NCBI RefSeq assembly: GCF_003003255.1
Contig: NZ_PVTD01000005.1
Coordinates: forward strand, 124,001-188,000
Length of the DNA: 64,000 bases
DNA from: Aliiruegeria haliotis
GTDB lineage: Bacteria; Pseudomonadota; Alphaproteobacteria; Rhodobacterales; Rhodobacteraceae
Direction of reading: 5' to 3'
Shown: positions 8,858 to 17,412 of the stretch, piece after piece
How positions within the stretch are numbered: position 1 is the stretch's first letter
How the letters are laid out: each line of letters opens with the position of its first letter
The notes under the pieces: model-generated
The model's input: the letters and a program-made list of their open reading frames with translations, nothing else
Databases searched by the model: none
What the model was told of the DNA's origin: nothing
Position numbers and translations under genes: made by a program

Positions 8858-11833
8858 TCAGGCTGCCGTGATCTTGCAGAGAGTTGTCTTGGTCTCCTGC
8901 ATCTGTGTGACCGAGTCGTAGCCATAGGTCTGCGCAGTGTTGGTGCTTTCGCCCAGCACGTAGGGATCGGCGCCAGCGGGGTATTTCGCCCTCTGGTCCT
9001 CGCCCTGGAAGTGACCGCCGAAGTGGAACGGCATGAAGGCTACGCCCTCGCCGACCCGTGGTGTCACCATTGCCATGACCTTGACCTTTCCTCCTTCCGG
9101 ACCTTCGACCCAGACCTGTGCCCCGTCACGCACGCCAAGATTGTTGGCATCGCGCGGGTTGATCTCGACGAACATGTCCTGCTGGAGTTCGGCCAGCCAG
9201 GGGTTCGACCGGGTCTCGTCGCCACCGCCCTCGTATTCGACCAGGCGACCGGATGTGAGGATGATCGGATAGTCCTTCGAGAAATCCTGCTTCTGGATCG
9301 ATGCGTACATCGTCGGCAGGCGATAGAACTTCCGGTCCTCGTAGGTCGGGTAGTCGGCCACGAGGTCGCGCCGCGGCGTATAGAGCGGCTCGCGGTGCAC
9401 CGGGACAGGATCCGGGAAGGTCCACACGACGGCCCGGGCCTTGGCATTCCCGAACGGCGCGCAGCCGTGGGCAATCGCGACCCGCTGGATACCGCCCGAA
9501 AGGTCGGTCTTCCAGTTGACCTTGGCCGCCTTGTCGTTGAAGTCCGACGGGAACGGCGACATGCCGGCCTCGCCCACTTCCTTGGCGCCCTTCTGGAACT
9601 CCGGAATGCCTGCGGCGCGGGCGATTTCGGCCTTCTCTGCGTCAGTCAGATCCGCATCCCAGCCCAGGTCCACCAGCATCTGGTAGGTGAACTCGGGGTA
9701 ACCGTCCTGGATCTCGGAGCCGACGGAGTAGACGCCTTCGGCCAGCAGGTTGTCGCCATCGCGTTCCACGCCGAAGCGGGCGCGGAAGGTAAGGCCACCC
9801 TCTGCCACCGGCTTGGACATGTCATAGAGGTTCGGCGTGCCGGTATGACCCATCTCCGCCGTTCCCCAGCATGGCCATGGCAGACCGTAGTACTCGCCGT
9901 CATTCGGACCACCGATGGCCTGAAGCGTTGTACGGTCGAAGGTGTGCTGGTTCGCCATGTGGGACTTGATCCGGTCGGGATCCTGCCCGGTGTAGCCGAT
10001 CGTCCACATGCCGCGGTTGAATTCGCGGGTCACGCTTTCGATGCTCGGCGTCTCCTCGTCCTCCATCTCGATGTTGCGGAAGAAACGATCAGCCCATCCG
10101 AACTTGTTGGCGAACTTGGCCATGATGACGTGATCGGGAAGGCTCTCGAAGAGCGGATCCATGATCTGGTCGCGCCACTGGAAAGACCGGTTGGAGGCGG
10201 TCACCGAGCCGCGTGTCTCGAACTGTGTCGAGGCGGGCAGCAGATAGACACCGTCCGTGCGGTCATGCAGCACCGCCGAGACCGTCGGGAACGGATCGAC
10301 CACGACAAGCATGTCGAGCTTCTCCATCGCCGTCTTCATCTCGGTCATGCGGGTCTGCGAGTTGGGCGCGTGGCCCCAGAGCACCATCGCCCGAACATTG
10401 TTCGGCTGGTCGATGTTGTCCGCTTCCTCAAGGATCCCGTCGATCCAGCGCGAGACCGGGATACCGGTCAGGTTCTGAAGCGACTTTTCCTTGCCATCGG
10501 CGCCGGTGATCTTGTCGAACTGGCCGGCAAGCCACTCCGGATCCTCTTCCCAGACGCGGGCCCAGTGTGCCCAGGCGCCGCCCGACAGGCCGTAGTAGCC
10601 GGGCAGGGTGTGGCTGAGGACACCAAGGTCCGTCGCGCCCTGCACGTTGTCGTGGCCGCGGAAGATGTTGGTGCCGCCACCGCTGGTGCCCATGTTGCCA
10701 AGGGCCAGTTGCAGGATGCAGTAGGCGCGGGTGTTGTTGTTGCCGTTGGTGTGCTGCGTGCCACCCATGCACCAGATCACGGTGCCGGGGCGGTTGTTGG
10801 CCATCGTGCGGGCCACGCGGCGGAGCTGGCTACCGGGGGTGCCGGTGACGCGCTCGACCTCTTCGGGGGTCCATTTCGCAACTTCTTCCTTGATCTGGTC
10901 CATGCCCCAGACACGGGTGCGGATGAACTCCTTGTCCTCCCAACCGTTCTCGAAGATGTGCCAGAGGATGCCCCAGACCAGCGCCACGTCGGTGCCCGGG
11001 CGGAAGCGGACGTATTCGTCGGCATGGGCCGCGGTGCGGGTGAAGCGCGGGTCGCAGACGATCAGCGGTGCGTTGTTCTGCTCCTTGGCCCGCAGCACGT
11101 GCAGGAGGGAGACAGGGTGCGCCTCGGCGGGGTTGCCGCCGATGATGAAGATCGCCTTGGACTTGTGGATATCGTTGTAGGAGTTGGTCATGGCGCCGTA
11201 GCCCCATGTGTTCGCAACACCCGCAACCGTGGTGGAGTGGCAGATCCGGGCCTGGTGGTCCACGTTGTTCGTGCCCCAGTAGGCGGCGAACTTGCGGAAC
11301 AGGTAGGCCTGCTCGTTGTTGTGCTTGGCCGAGCCGAGCCAGTAGACGCTGTCAGGTCCGCTCTCTTCTCGGATTTGCATCATCCCGTCGCCGATCTCGT
11401 TGATCGCCTGCTCCCAGGAGATGCGCTTCCACTCGCCACCCTCTTTCTTCATCGGGTACTTGAGCCGGCGCTCTCCGTGGGCGTGCTCGCGGACCGCTGC
11501 GCCCTTGGCGCAATGCGAGCCGAGGTTGAACGGGCTGTCCCAGCCGGGTTCCTGCCCGACCCAGACGCCGTTCTGCACTTCTGCGACGACCGTACAGCCG
11601 ACGGAGCAGTGCGTGCACACGGATTTCACGTTCTTGACGGCGCCGTCCATGGCTTCCTGGGCACTGGCCTTCTTGACCATGCCGCCAGAGGCGCCGATTG
11701 CAGCCAGGCCACCAATGGCCAGACCGGAGCCGCGCAGGAATGTGCGGCGGTCGACAGACTTTTCAGCCGCCGACGTCAGGATACTTGTCCGCTGGGGGCG
11801 TCGCGCAACCCCGTTGGTCTTTTTCCTAAGCAT
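8858..11833 (-). CDS. fdhA: Formate dehydrogenase catalytic alpha subunit (Cys type)
   Basis: A 991-residue periplasmic molybdo- or tungsto-pterin enzyme that oxidises formate to CO2 (or reduces CO2). Seen: twin-arginine signal RRTFLRG at 29-35, the N-terminal 4Fe-4S ligands C73, C76, C80 and C108, the active-site pair Cys198-His199 in HQARICHS, and the C-terminal dinucleotide-binding domain. The catalytic position is an ordinary Cys (TGC) and no in-frame TGA interrupts the gene, so no SECIS element is needed. A Shine-Dalgarno GGGAGG precedes the ATG, and a small hairpin (11852-11867) sits just before it. The complex is the membrane-bound, periplasm-facing FDH3-like type. Confidence 0.97.
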   Translation of the reverse strand: MLRKKTNGVARRPQRTSILTSAAEKSVDRRTFLRGSGLAIGGLAAIGASGGMVKKASAQEAMDGAVKNVKSVCTHCSVGCTVVAEVQNGVWVGQEPGWDSPFNLGSHCAKGAAVREHAHGERRLKYPMKKEGGEWKRISWEQAINEIGDGMMQIREESGPDSVYWLGSAKHNNEQAYLFRKFAAYWGTNNVDHQARICHSTTVAGVANTWGYGAMTNSYNDIHKSKAIFIIGGNPAEAHPVSLLHVLRAKEQNNAPLIVCDPRFTRTAAHADEYVRFRPGTDVALVWGILWHIFENGWEDKEFIRTRVWGMDQIKEEVAKWTPEEVERVTGTPGSQLRRVARTMANNRPGTVIWCMGGTQHTNGNNNTRAYCILQLALGNMGTSGGGTNIFRGHDNVQGATDLGVLSHTLPGYYGLSGGAWAHWARVWEEDPEWLAGQFDKITGADGKEKSLQNLTGIPVSRWIDGILEEADNIDQPNNVRAMVLWGHAPNSQTRMTEMKTAMEKLDMLVVVDPFPTVSAVLHDRTDGVYLLPASTQFETRGSVTASNRSFQWRDQIMDPLFESLPDHVIMAKFANKFGWADRFFRNIEMEDEETPSIESVTREFNRGMWTIGYTGQDPDRIKSHMANQHTFDRTTLQAIGGPNDGEYYGLPWPCWGTAEMGHTGTPNLYDMSKPVAEGGLTFRARFGVERDGDNLLAEGVYSVGSEIQDGYPEFTYQMLVDLGWDADLTDAEKAEIARAAGIPEFQKGAKEVGEAGMSPFPSDFNDKAAKVNWKTDLSGGIQRVAIAHGCAPFGNAKARAVVWTFPDPVPVHREPLYTPRRDLVADYPTYEDRKFYRLPTMYASIQKQDFSKDYPIILTSGRLVEYEGGGDETRSNPWLAELQQDMFVEINPRDANNLGVRDGAQVWVEGPEGGKVKVMAMVTPRVGEGVAFMPFHFGGHFQGEDQRAKYPAGADPYVLGESTNTAQTYGYDSVTQMQETKTTLCKITAA

Positions 11834-11990
11834 GTTGTTGCCTCCCTTGCTGCCCTGAAGTCAGGGCTTGCTTGGTAAGTGTTCGGGTGTCCTCGGGCAG
11901 TCGGGCGTCACGCAACCAGTCGCCTTCGGGCGGGATGTCAGTGTCCGGTTCGCATTTCGGTCCGTGGTGATCACGGACAGCCGAAACGCA

Positions 11991-12176
11991 TCAGAACCGG
12001 GCGCTGTCGTAGTAGGCGCGGGTATGCGCGGTGTCCTGCATGCGGTTCTCGTCGATCGCGACATCGGCCTGGGCCTCGGTCGAAACAACGGTCGCAGCAG
12101 CGGCGGCCGGGACGGAGGCCGCGGCGACTTTCAGAAAGTCACGGCGGGTGGCCTTGTCTTCGGCTGGCTTGCTCAC
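11991..12176 (-). CDS. Small Tat-exported FDH-locus protein
   Basis: A 61-residue protein with a twin-arginine signal at its N-terminus (TRRDFLKVAAA, followed by an Ala-rich helix and an AQA-type cleavage region) and a short acidic mature part that ends in ARAYYDSARF. It matches the known family of short Tat-signal proteins encoded beside FDH catalytic subunits (the formate_TAT family). Its role is unknown; it may accompany or guide FDH through the Tat system. It lies between the TorD-like chaperone gene and fdhA, separated from fdhA by 157 bases. Confidence 0.82.
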   Translation of the reverse strand: MSKPAEDKATRRDFLKVAAASVPAAAAATVVSTEAQADVAIDENRMQDTAHTRAYYDSARF

Positions 12177-12222
12177 TTTGCTTGCTCCTTGTTGTGGGCC
12201 ATGGTTGCGGCCGGTTGCAGTT

Positions 12223-12828
12223 TCACTCGCCGCTCATGCGGAAAGCTTGCGCTTCGATCTCCATGAAGACCCGGCCGGTGGTGCCGACAGGGGCGTAGAA
12301 GATCGAATTCTGAGCGCCCTCGAGGTCACTGAAAAAGTGACCGGCCCAGGGCGCGATGTGACGGAAGAAGAAACCCTTCTGACGCTCGAGCGATGCTGGC
12401 TCGCCGAAGCGGCCGGTGATCAGCCCGGCCATCATTCCGCAGAGGCTTGCGATGTTGTCTTCCGGCTCGAAAACGTCCGGCGCGCGGGCGATATGCAGCG
12501 CTGCCATGTCCTGGCGCAGGCTGGAGAGCGGTTTCTCGTTGAGGAAACCGGTCATGTAGTAGCTGGCATAGGGCAACAGTTCCCCGCGGCCGAGACCGAT
12601 GAAAAGCGCGTTGAACTCCGATTCCACCGCCTTGGCCTTCACCGCGCCTGCTACGCGCGCCAGGCCTGAGATTGCTCCGCCGAGGTCCGTGTCGTCGCCA
12701 GACAGCGACGCTGCCCGCGATAGCAGGTCCTTGCTGGGCGGGAAGGCAAGCAGGGCGCTGAGAAAATCGTAGAGATCCGCGCGGAGGCGGTCTTCTTCGG
12801 CGATGGCGATATCGGTGGCGGCGGACAT
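12223..12828 (-). CDS. TorD/DmsD-family molybdoenzyme chaperone
   Basis: A 201-residue all-helical cytosolic chaperone of the TorD superfamily. Such proteins bind the Tat signal or apo-form of a molybdoenzyme, keep it open for cofactor insertion and hold back export. Seen: N-terminal RADLYDFLSALLAFPPS, the central EFNALFIGLGRGELLPYASYY (the family's E..FxxLF...G...PY.S pattern, at about 85-110), and the W-x-x-H-F motif near 155. I chose ATG 12828 (MSAATD); the longer open frame to 12999 runs into the DUF3306 gene. Its place before fdhA makes FdhA the likely client. Confidence 0.88.
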   Translation of the reverse strand: MSAATDIAIAEEDRLRADLYDFLSALLAFPPSKDLLSRAASLSGDDTDLGGAISGLARVAGAVKAKAVESEFNALFIGLGRGELLPYASYYMTGFLNEKPLSSLRQDMAALHIARAPDVFEPEDNIASLCGMMAGLITGRFGEPASLERQKGFFFRHIAPWAGHFFSDLEGAQNSIFYAPVGTTGRVFMEIEAQAFRMSGE

Positions 12829-12850
12829 TTCGGCGGGTTTTCCTCGGACG

Positions 12851-13459
12851 TCAGGTGAATTCGAAGCGCATGCGGCGGCGGGTCGGCGCGGGATCGGTGT
12901 CCTCGGCCTCCGTTCCAGCGGACTGCGTGGCGGGTGTTTCCGGGCGGGGTGTATCTGCGAACTGCGGCTCGGCCTGTTGCGTTTCGTCGGTTCCTGCAAC
13001 CTCGATCGTTTCCTCGGCGTCGACGGGGTCTTCTTCGGACGATTGCTTGGCGGCCTCTTGCCGCTCCATTTCGAGGATGTGTTTCAACATGCCCTTGCCG
13101 ACCTGGTAGGTGGTCTGAAGGTTCTCGACGACAGTTGCGGCATCGGTGAAATCCTCACCGTAGTCGACCAATCCGTCGACGTTCGCCAGGGTCGGGTTGG
13201 TCAGCCAGAGCTTGCGCAGCGCGCGGCGGCGCAGGCGTTCGGGCACCGCGGCTTTCATGAAAGCGGAGAAGTCGTCGCCGGGTTCAAGCAGGTCCGGATC
13301 CTTCAGGTCCAGTTCTTCAAGGATTTCCGCGTCGGATTTCTCTTCCTGGAGGGCCTGTTCCTCGGCCGCCTGCATCGCCTCGTTGGCGCGCTGCTCTGCC
13401 TCCGCCTCAGCGGCGACCGCGGCCTTTCGACGGGACCAGAAATCCTGACGCGCGCTCAA
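12851..13459 (-). CDS. DUF3306 protein of FDH locus
   Basis: A 202-residue soluble, strongly charged protein of the DUF3306 family. Seen: an acidic/Ala-rich coiled-coil-like N-terminal part (residues about 10-50), a conserved centre around FSAFMKAAVPERLRRRALRKLWLTNP and LVDYGEDFTD (about 65-105), and a Pro/Thr/Glu-rich tail. DUF3305 and DUF3306 genes are a recurring pair next to formate dehydrogenase and TorD-like genes; function unknown, probably FDH maturation or assembly. Its start overlaps the DUF3305 stop by 4 bases. Confidence 0.85.
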   Translation of the reverse strand: MSARQDFWSRRKAAVAAEAEAEQRANEAMQAAEEQALQEEKSDAEILEELDLKDPDLLEPGDDFSAFMKAAVPERLRRRALRKLWLTNPTLANVDGLVDYGEDFTDAATVVENLQTTYQVGKGMLKHILEMERQEAAKQSSEEDPVDAEETIEVAGTDETQQAEPQFADTPRPETPATQSAGTEAEDTDPAPTRRRMRFEFT

Positions 13460-14070
13460 TGCAACACCCTCCGCTTCTGGGAGCCGGGCGAGCGGTAGAC
13501 GTCGGTCAATTGCGGAATGCGGGCGTCGCCGACGCCGTCTTCCTGCGCGTCGATCCGCTTCTTGTCGCGACGGCGCTTTACGAAGACCTCGTCCTCGTGA
13601 TGCGCATCGACGAAATCGCGGATCAGCGCCACCAGCCCTTCGGGCATCGGTACCAACTCCACAATTTCCTCACCACTGTCGAGGTAGTCCTGCGTCTCGT
13701 AGGGCGATGCGGTGGCCAGAACGACCTCCACATCCTCCGCCGCGTCGGGATCGGTTGCATCCCGCATCACCACGCCGATCGACGGAACGCGGGCAGAGAG
13801 GCCCGTCAGGTAGGCTTCAGTGTCGGAGGCATAGAGTTCGAGTTGCACCGTTGCGGCATGGTACTCTACCGCGTCACCGTCCCGGCGCATTTCATGCCAA
13901 TCCGCCGGTCCGGCGCCGGGCAATATGCCGACAGCCTTCCAACTCCAGCGCGCCCAACGTGTCACGCCTGGCATTTTCCGGATCACGATGCCCAAAGGCA
14001 GCGATACCTGCGGTGGTCGCATGCTGTCGTGGTCCTCCCCAGCGGTCAGGCGCCTGTGTTCTGGTTTCAT
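13456..14070 (-). CDS. DUF3305 protein of FDH locus
   Basis: A 204-residue soluble protein of the DUF3305 family: a conserved N-terminal core (LGIVIRKMPGVTRWARWSW, about residues 26-44) followed by LYASDTEAYLTGLSA and PSIGVVMRD segments, and a basic tail. It is the first gene of the long FDH operon and overlaps DUF3306. Function is unknown; constant pairing with FDH genes suggests a role in FDH biogenesis. The start is uncertain: ATG at 14070 or ATG at 14022, the latter preceded by GGGGAGGA at a 10-base distance. Confidence 0.82.
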   Translation of the reverse strand: MKPEHRRLTAGEDHDSMRPPQVSLPLGIVIRKMPGVTRWARWSWKAVGILPGAGPADWHEMRRDGDAVEYHAATVQLELYASDTEAYLTGLSARVPSIGVVMRDATDPDAAEDVEVVLATASPYETQDYLDSGEEIVELVPMPEGLVALIRDFVDAHHEDEVFVKRRRDKKRIDAQEDGVGDARIPQLTDVYRSPGSQKRRVLH

Positions 14071-14390
14071 TGGCGGCGCCCTTGCCTCATTTCAGCCCGA
14101 CACTGCTCAAAACCCAAGCCAATTCTTCCCGATGGCAGGAATTTTGTCGGATCATCGCGGGCGATTGGACAAAATGGCTGTCCGTGTAGAGCGTGACGGA
14201 AGGGTTTGGACGATATGTCCACTCCGGACCTAATGCGACTAAAACCATCGGGTATGGCGGCGATTTCGAAACCGAATCACCCCGTTCGCACATGGCTGTT
14301 TCGTCTTTACCTGCCTTGGGAATCGTGACTAGGTGATATGCCGGGAGCGAGCGAACGGGCAGTGGATGCCCTGCGGCCAGTGGGGAGGAC
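14071..14390. promoter_or_regulatory. Divergent control region of the FDH operon
   Basis: This 320-base gap separates the minus-strand FDH operon from the plus-strand 4Fe-4S protein gene and must hold promoters for both. I see no coding sequence and no -24/-12 sigma-54 promoter (TGGCA-N7-TTGC), which agrees with the loss of GAFTGA in the operon's own regulator. A long-spaced dyad at 14141-14175 is the best operator candidate. Confidence 0.6.
14141..14175. promoter_or_regulatory. Dyad ATTTTGTC-N19-GACAAAAT, candidate operator
   Basis: Two perfect 8-base inverted half sites (14141-14148 and 14168-14175) are separated by 19 bases, giving 27 bases between equivalent positions, about 2.5 helical turns. 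The site is close to the DUF3305 start side of the divergent region. It could bind the Fis-type HTH of the operon's response regulator. I did not find a second copy elsewhere in the FDH island, so the assignment is tentative. Confidence 0.35.
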
Positions 14391-14393
14391 ATG

Positions 14394-16361
14394 ATGGCTA
14401 AATCCTTGATTACATGTAGCTGTCTGGACAGCCAGTCGATCGATTCAAAGGCTTTCGAGGGGCTGGATGGCGTGCGGTGCGTGGGGTCGGGGACGGCACT
14501 TTGTACCCGCGAGATCACTCGGGTCGCGGAGCTGTTGCAGGAGGGCGATACGATTGTTGCCTGCGGCCAAGAGCAGGATCGTTTCGAAGAGCTTGCCGCC
14601 GATCTCGGAGTGGAAACGCCCCAATTTGTCGACCTGAGGGACCGGGCCGGATGGTCGGACGAGGGCGATGCCGCCGCGCCGAAGATGGCAGCCCTGCTTT
14701 CGGATGCGCTGCTCGTGCCACCACCGGTCAAGACCTTTGACATCGTTTCTGAAGGGATCTGCCTTGTGATCGGTGGCAGCGAGGCGGCGCTGAGCGCGGC
14801 TGTCGATCTGTGCATGACGATGGGTGTGACGCTCCTGATCGACGAGGGGCAGGAGCCCCCATTGCAGCGCGGTTTCGACGTGATATCGGGCCGGCTGCGA
14901 AGTGCCGCCGGCGCGTTGGGCAAGTTCGACATCGGCATCGACAACCTGCGCCAGGTGGAGCCCGGAGGGCGCGGCGCGTTTCGCTTCGGGGAGCCGCGCA
15001 GTGGGGCCCGCAGTGCCTGCGACGTGATCCTGGACCTGCGCCCGGCGGGCACCGCCCCGCTGTTCCCTGCGCCGGAGAAACGGGACGGCTACCTGCGTGC
15101 CGATCCCGGGAGCCCGGCCGCCGTGGCGCGTGCCGTTGCCGAGGCTGCACAGCTTGTCGGGACCTTTGAGAAGCCGCTCTACCTGTCGTTGGACCCGTTG
15201 ATTTGCGCGCATTCAAGAGCCGGGCAGGAGGGCTGCCGAAACTGCCTAGATATCTGCCCGACCGGGGCGATATCGCCTGCGGGCGACCATGTCGTGGTGG
15301 ATCCACTTGTGTGCGCGGGCTGCGGAGCCTGCGCGGCGCTGTGTCCGTCGGGTGCCATTACCTACGACGACCCGTCTGCTACGTTCCTGTTTGGCCGAAT
15401 GCGCACATTGTCGGAGAGTTTCCGCAATGCGGGTGGCAAGGCGCCGCGGCTGCTGGTTCATGATCGCGAGCACGGCGCCGAGATGATCTCGCTTGCGGCG
15501 CGGTTCGAACGGGGGCTTCCGGCGGACGTGATCCCAATGGACCTCGAAAGGGTTTCTGGCTTCGGTCATGCGGAGATGCTGGCGGCCCTTGCCTGTGGCT
15601 TTGCCGCTGTCGACATCCTGGTCAACCCGAAGACAGAGCGGGAGGCTTTGGAGCGGGAACTGACGCTGGCACAGGCGCTTGCGGATTCCCCTGACAGGCT
15701 GCGTCTGCTCGACCCGATCGAGCCGGCGGGGCTGTGCGATGCCGTTTACGGAAGAGAGGTCGGTGCGCCGGTCGAAACACCCGTGTTGGCACTAGGAAGC
15801 CGCCGGCAGGTGGCACGACTCGCGGCGCAGGCACTTCATCCCGGGGCCGAGCAGCCGCTGCCCTTGCCACAGGATGCCCCCTATGGGGCAGTTCTGGTCG
15901 ATACCGAGGCCTGCACGCTCTGCCTGTCCTGTGCCTCGCTCTGCCCGGCGGGCGCGCTTGGCGACAACCCCGACATGCCGCAACTCCGTTTCCAGGAAGA
16001 TGCCTGCCTGCAATGCGGTCTGTGCGCCCATGTCTGCCCGGAGGACGCAATCACCCTGGCGCCCCGCATGGACCTGTCGGACGCGGCGCTTTCCCAGAAG
16101 GTCCTGCACGAGGAAGAACCGGCGGCCTGTGTCGAATGCGGCAAGCTTTTCGGTGTGAAATCAACCATCGAGAAGATCGCCGCCAAGCTGGAGGGCAAAC
16201 ACAGCATGTTTGCCACGGGCGATGCGGCGCGGATGATCCGGATGTGTGACGACTGCCGGGTGCAGGCGCAGTACCACAGCGAGAACAATCCATTCGCCGC
16301 AGGGGAGCGACCGCGTGTGCGGACCACGGACGACTACTTTTCCAAGCGTCGGGATCACTGA
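14394..16361 (+). CDS. Large 4Fe-4S ferredoxin-like protein, FDH-associated
   Basis: A 655-residue soluble iron-sulfur protein. Seen: an N-terminal domain with a CSC motif (TCSCLD), a region with a dinucleotide-like loop (CLVIGGSEAAL, about 123-133), two ferredoxin-type 4Fe-4S motifs at about 271-320 (CRNCLDICP, CAGCGACAALCP), two more at about 510-550 (CTLCLSCASLCP, CLQCGLCAHVCP), and a C-terminal CVECGKLFG ... CDDC zinc-like pair. It resembles proteins regularly found divergent from or beside DUF3305/3306-TorD-FDH clusters. It could take electrons to or from FDH in the cytosol, or assist assembly. GGGGAGG lies 6 bases from the second ATG (14394) and only 3 from the first (14391), so I prefer 14394. 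Confidence 0.85.
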   Translation: MAKSLITCSCLDSQSIDSKAFEGLDGVRCVGSGTALCTREITRVAELLQEGDTIVACGQEQDRFEELAADLGVETPQFVDLRDRAGWSDEGDAAAPKMAALLSDALLVPPPVKTFDIVSEGICLVIGGSEAALSAAVDLCMTMGVTLLIDEGQEPPLQRGFDVISGRLRSAAGALGKFDIGIDNLRQVEPGGRGAFRFGEPRSGARSACDVILDLRPAGTAPLFPAPEKRDGYLRADPGSPAAVARAVAEAAQLVGTFEKPLYLSLDPLICAHSRAGQEGCRNCLDICPTGAISPAGDHVVVDPLVCAGCGACAALCPSGAITYDDPSATFLFGRMRTLSESFRNAGGKAPRLLVHDREHGAEMISLAARFERGLPADVIPMDLERVSGFGHAEMLAALACGFAAVDILVNPKTEREALERELTLAQALADSPDRLRLLDPIEPAGLCDAVYGREVGAPVETPVLALGSRRQVARLAAQALHPGAEQPLPLPQDAPYGAVLVDTEACTLCLSCASLCPAGALGDNPDMPQLRFQEDACLQCGLCAHVCPEDAITLAPRMDLSDAALSQKVLHEEEPAACVECGKLFGVKSTIEKIAAKLEGKHSMFATGDAARMIRMCDDCRVQAQYHSENNPFAAGERPRVRTTDDYFSKRRDH

Positions 16362-17116
16362 TGCTGGATGGGTGCCCCGAGATCGGCCGGCGCGACGCTG
16401 GCTGCAAACGCCACGATGTCTTCGATTTCCTCAAGGGTGATCTCGACCGGGCTGATATGCGGCGCCTTTCCATCGGCAAAGGGTTCGGTGACGTTGGTCA
16501 CCTGTGTGAACGAGGGATGGGGCTTCAGCGCGTAGAACTCGGAGAAGCGCCGTTTCCAATCCTTGAAAGTGCGCATCACGGCGAAGGACGGTGTAGAACC
16601 GACGCCGTTCATCCGGTTGATCTCTCCGATGACATGGCAGCGGCCGCAATGAACAAGCGAGAGCTCCGCGCCGCGTTCCTGATCTCCGTCGAGGATCGGC
16701 GCCGCGGTCTCGACGATCCGGGCAAAGTCGGCACTGAACGCCGGCGGGCCGGCGAAGCCGGTGACGGTATTGCGCCCGATATCGGAGCCCAGCCAGTCGG
16801 CGAATTTCGCCAGGTGCGGATTGGCCGTGGAGGCCGCAGGAATCGTGAGATGCCAGGTCGTGTCACCGCTGGCGAAGGCCGGCGTGCCGTCCGGTGTGTC
16901 GGTGAAGGCCGCATCGGCAGACTCGCCCGGTGCGACCACCGTGATCGGGATGCCGTACTTCAGGGAAAACCGCGGCAGCAGGTGGCGCAGAAACCCGGTT
17001 TCGACAAGGGTCGCCGGCGCCGCGATATGCAGCCGCTTGTCCTGGGCCGAAAGCGGTGCCATGGCGGCAAGAAGCAACGCGACAGAAATCAGCAGGTAAC
17101 TGGCGGAACGTCTCAT
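16355..17116 (-). CDS. Cytochrome c with shortened TupA-like N-terminal domain
   Basis: A 253-residue exported protein. Seen: signal peptide (1-24); residues 28-122 read like the two ends of a tungstate-binding TupA protein joined together (LHIAAPATLVETGFLRHLLPRF ... at the front, KFADWLGSDIGRNTVTGF at the back) without the metal-binding middle; then a cytochrome c domain with CGRCH at 157-161 and later His/Met candidates. It may be a periplasmic electron carrier for FDH whose binding domain has been reused as a docking or fold element. It converges on the 4Fe-4S gene with a 7-base overlap. The cytochrome part is clear; the TupA relation is my reading and needs a structural comparison. Confidence 0.75.
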   Translation of the reverse strand: MRRSASYLLISVALLLAAMAPLSAQDKRLHIAAPATLVETGFLRHLLPRFSLKYGIPITVVAPGESADAAFTDTPDGTPAFASGDTTWHLTIPAASTANPHLAKFADWLGSDIGRNTVTGFAGPPAFSADFARIVETAAPILDGDQERGAELSLVHCGRCHVIGEINRMNGVGSTPSFAVMRTFKDWKRRFSEFYALKPHPSFTQVTNVTEPFADGKAPHISPVEITLEEIEDIVAFAASVAPADLGAPIQHQ

Positions 17117-17211
17117 GGCGTGGCGCCCTCCTGTTCGCAGGCGATAGCCTTCGACGTTAGGGTGTGCCGAGAGGTTCGGTCAATACGGCAGTTAAGGGAA
17201 AGGGGTGCGCC

Positions 17212-17412
17212 ATGAGCGACGACTTCAACATGAGCATGCGGAAATTCCTCAAGCAGGTGGGTGTGACATCGCAGCAGGCCATCGAGGATGCCATGCGGAA
17301 AGCCGGGTCGGACGTGACCGCCGGAAAATCCTTCGAGATCAAGGCGGTGATCTCCATCGATGGTCTCGAAATGGAACACGTTGTGAACGGCACGATCGAG
17401 GGGCGTGAGTGA
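17212..17412 (+). CDS. DUF6494 family small protein
   Basis: A 66-residue soluble acidic protein (MSDDFNMSMRKFLKQVGVTS at its start) that matches the short DUF6494 family seen in Rhodobacterales and relatives. It has an N-terminal helical part and a C-terminal ISIDGLEMEHVVNGTI strand region. The ATG at 17212 fits the family length and has an AAGGGAAAGGGG purine run upstream; the longer reading from 17164 is unlikely. The mrp gene starts at the base after its stop. Function unknown; the context suggests Fe-S or molybdoenzyme support. Confidence 0.7.
   Translation: MSDDFNMSMRKFLKQVGVTSQQAIEDAMRKAGSDVTAGKSFEIKAVISIDGLEMEHVVNGTIEGRE

Noticed and set aside
8858-11833. Selenocysteine FDH
   Set aside because: The active-site codon is TGC and no in-frame TGA or SECIS-like hairpin is needed or seen.
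8654-11878. A 1074-codon open frame on the plus strand opposite fdhA
   Set aside because: It mirrors the codons of fdhA in a high-GC gene. It has no ribosome site, no family pattern and is rich in His, Arg and Gly; fdhA on the other strand is certain.
14071-14390. Sigma-54 promoter for the FDH operon
   Set aside because: No TGGCA-N7-TTGC element on either strand by eye.
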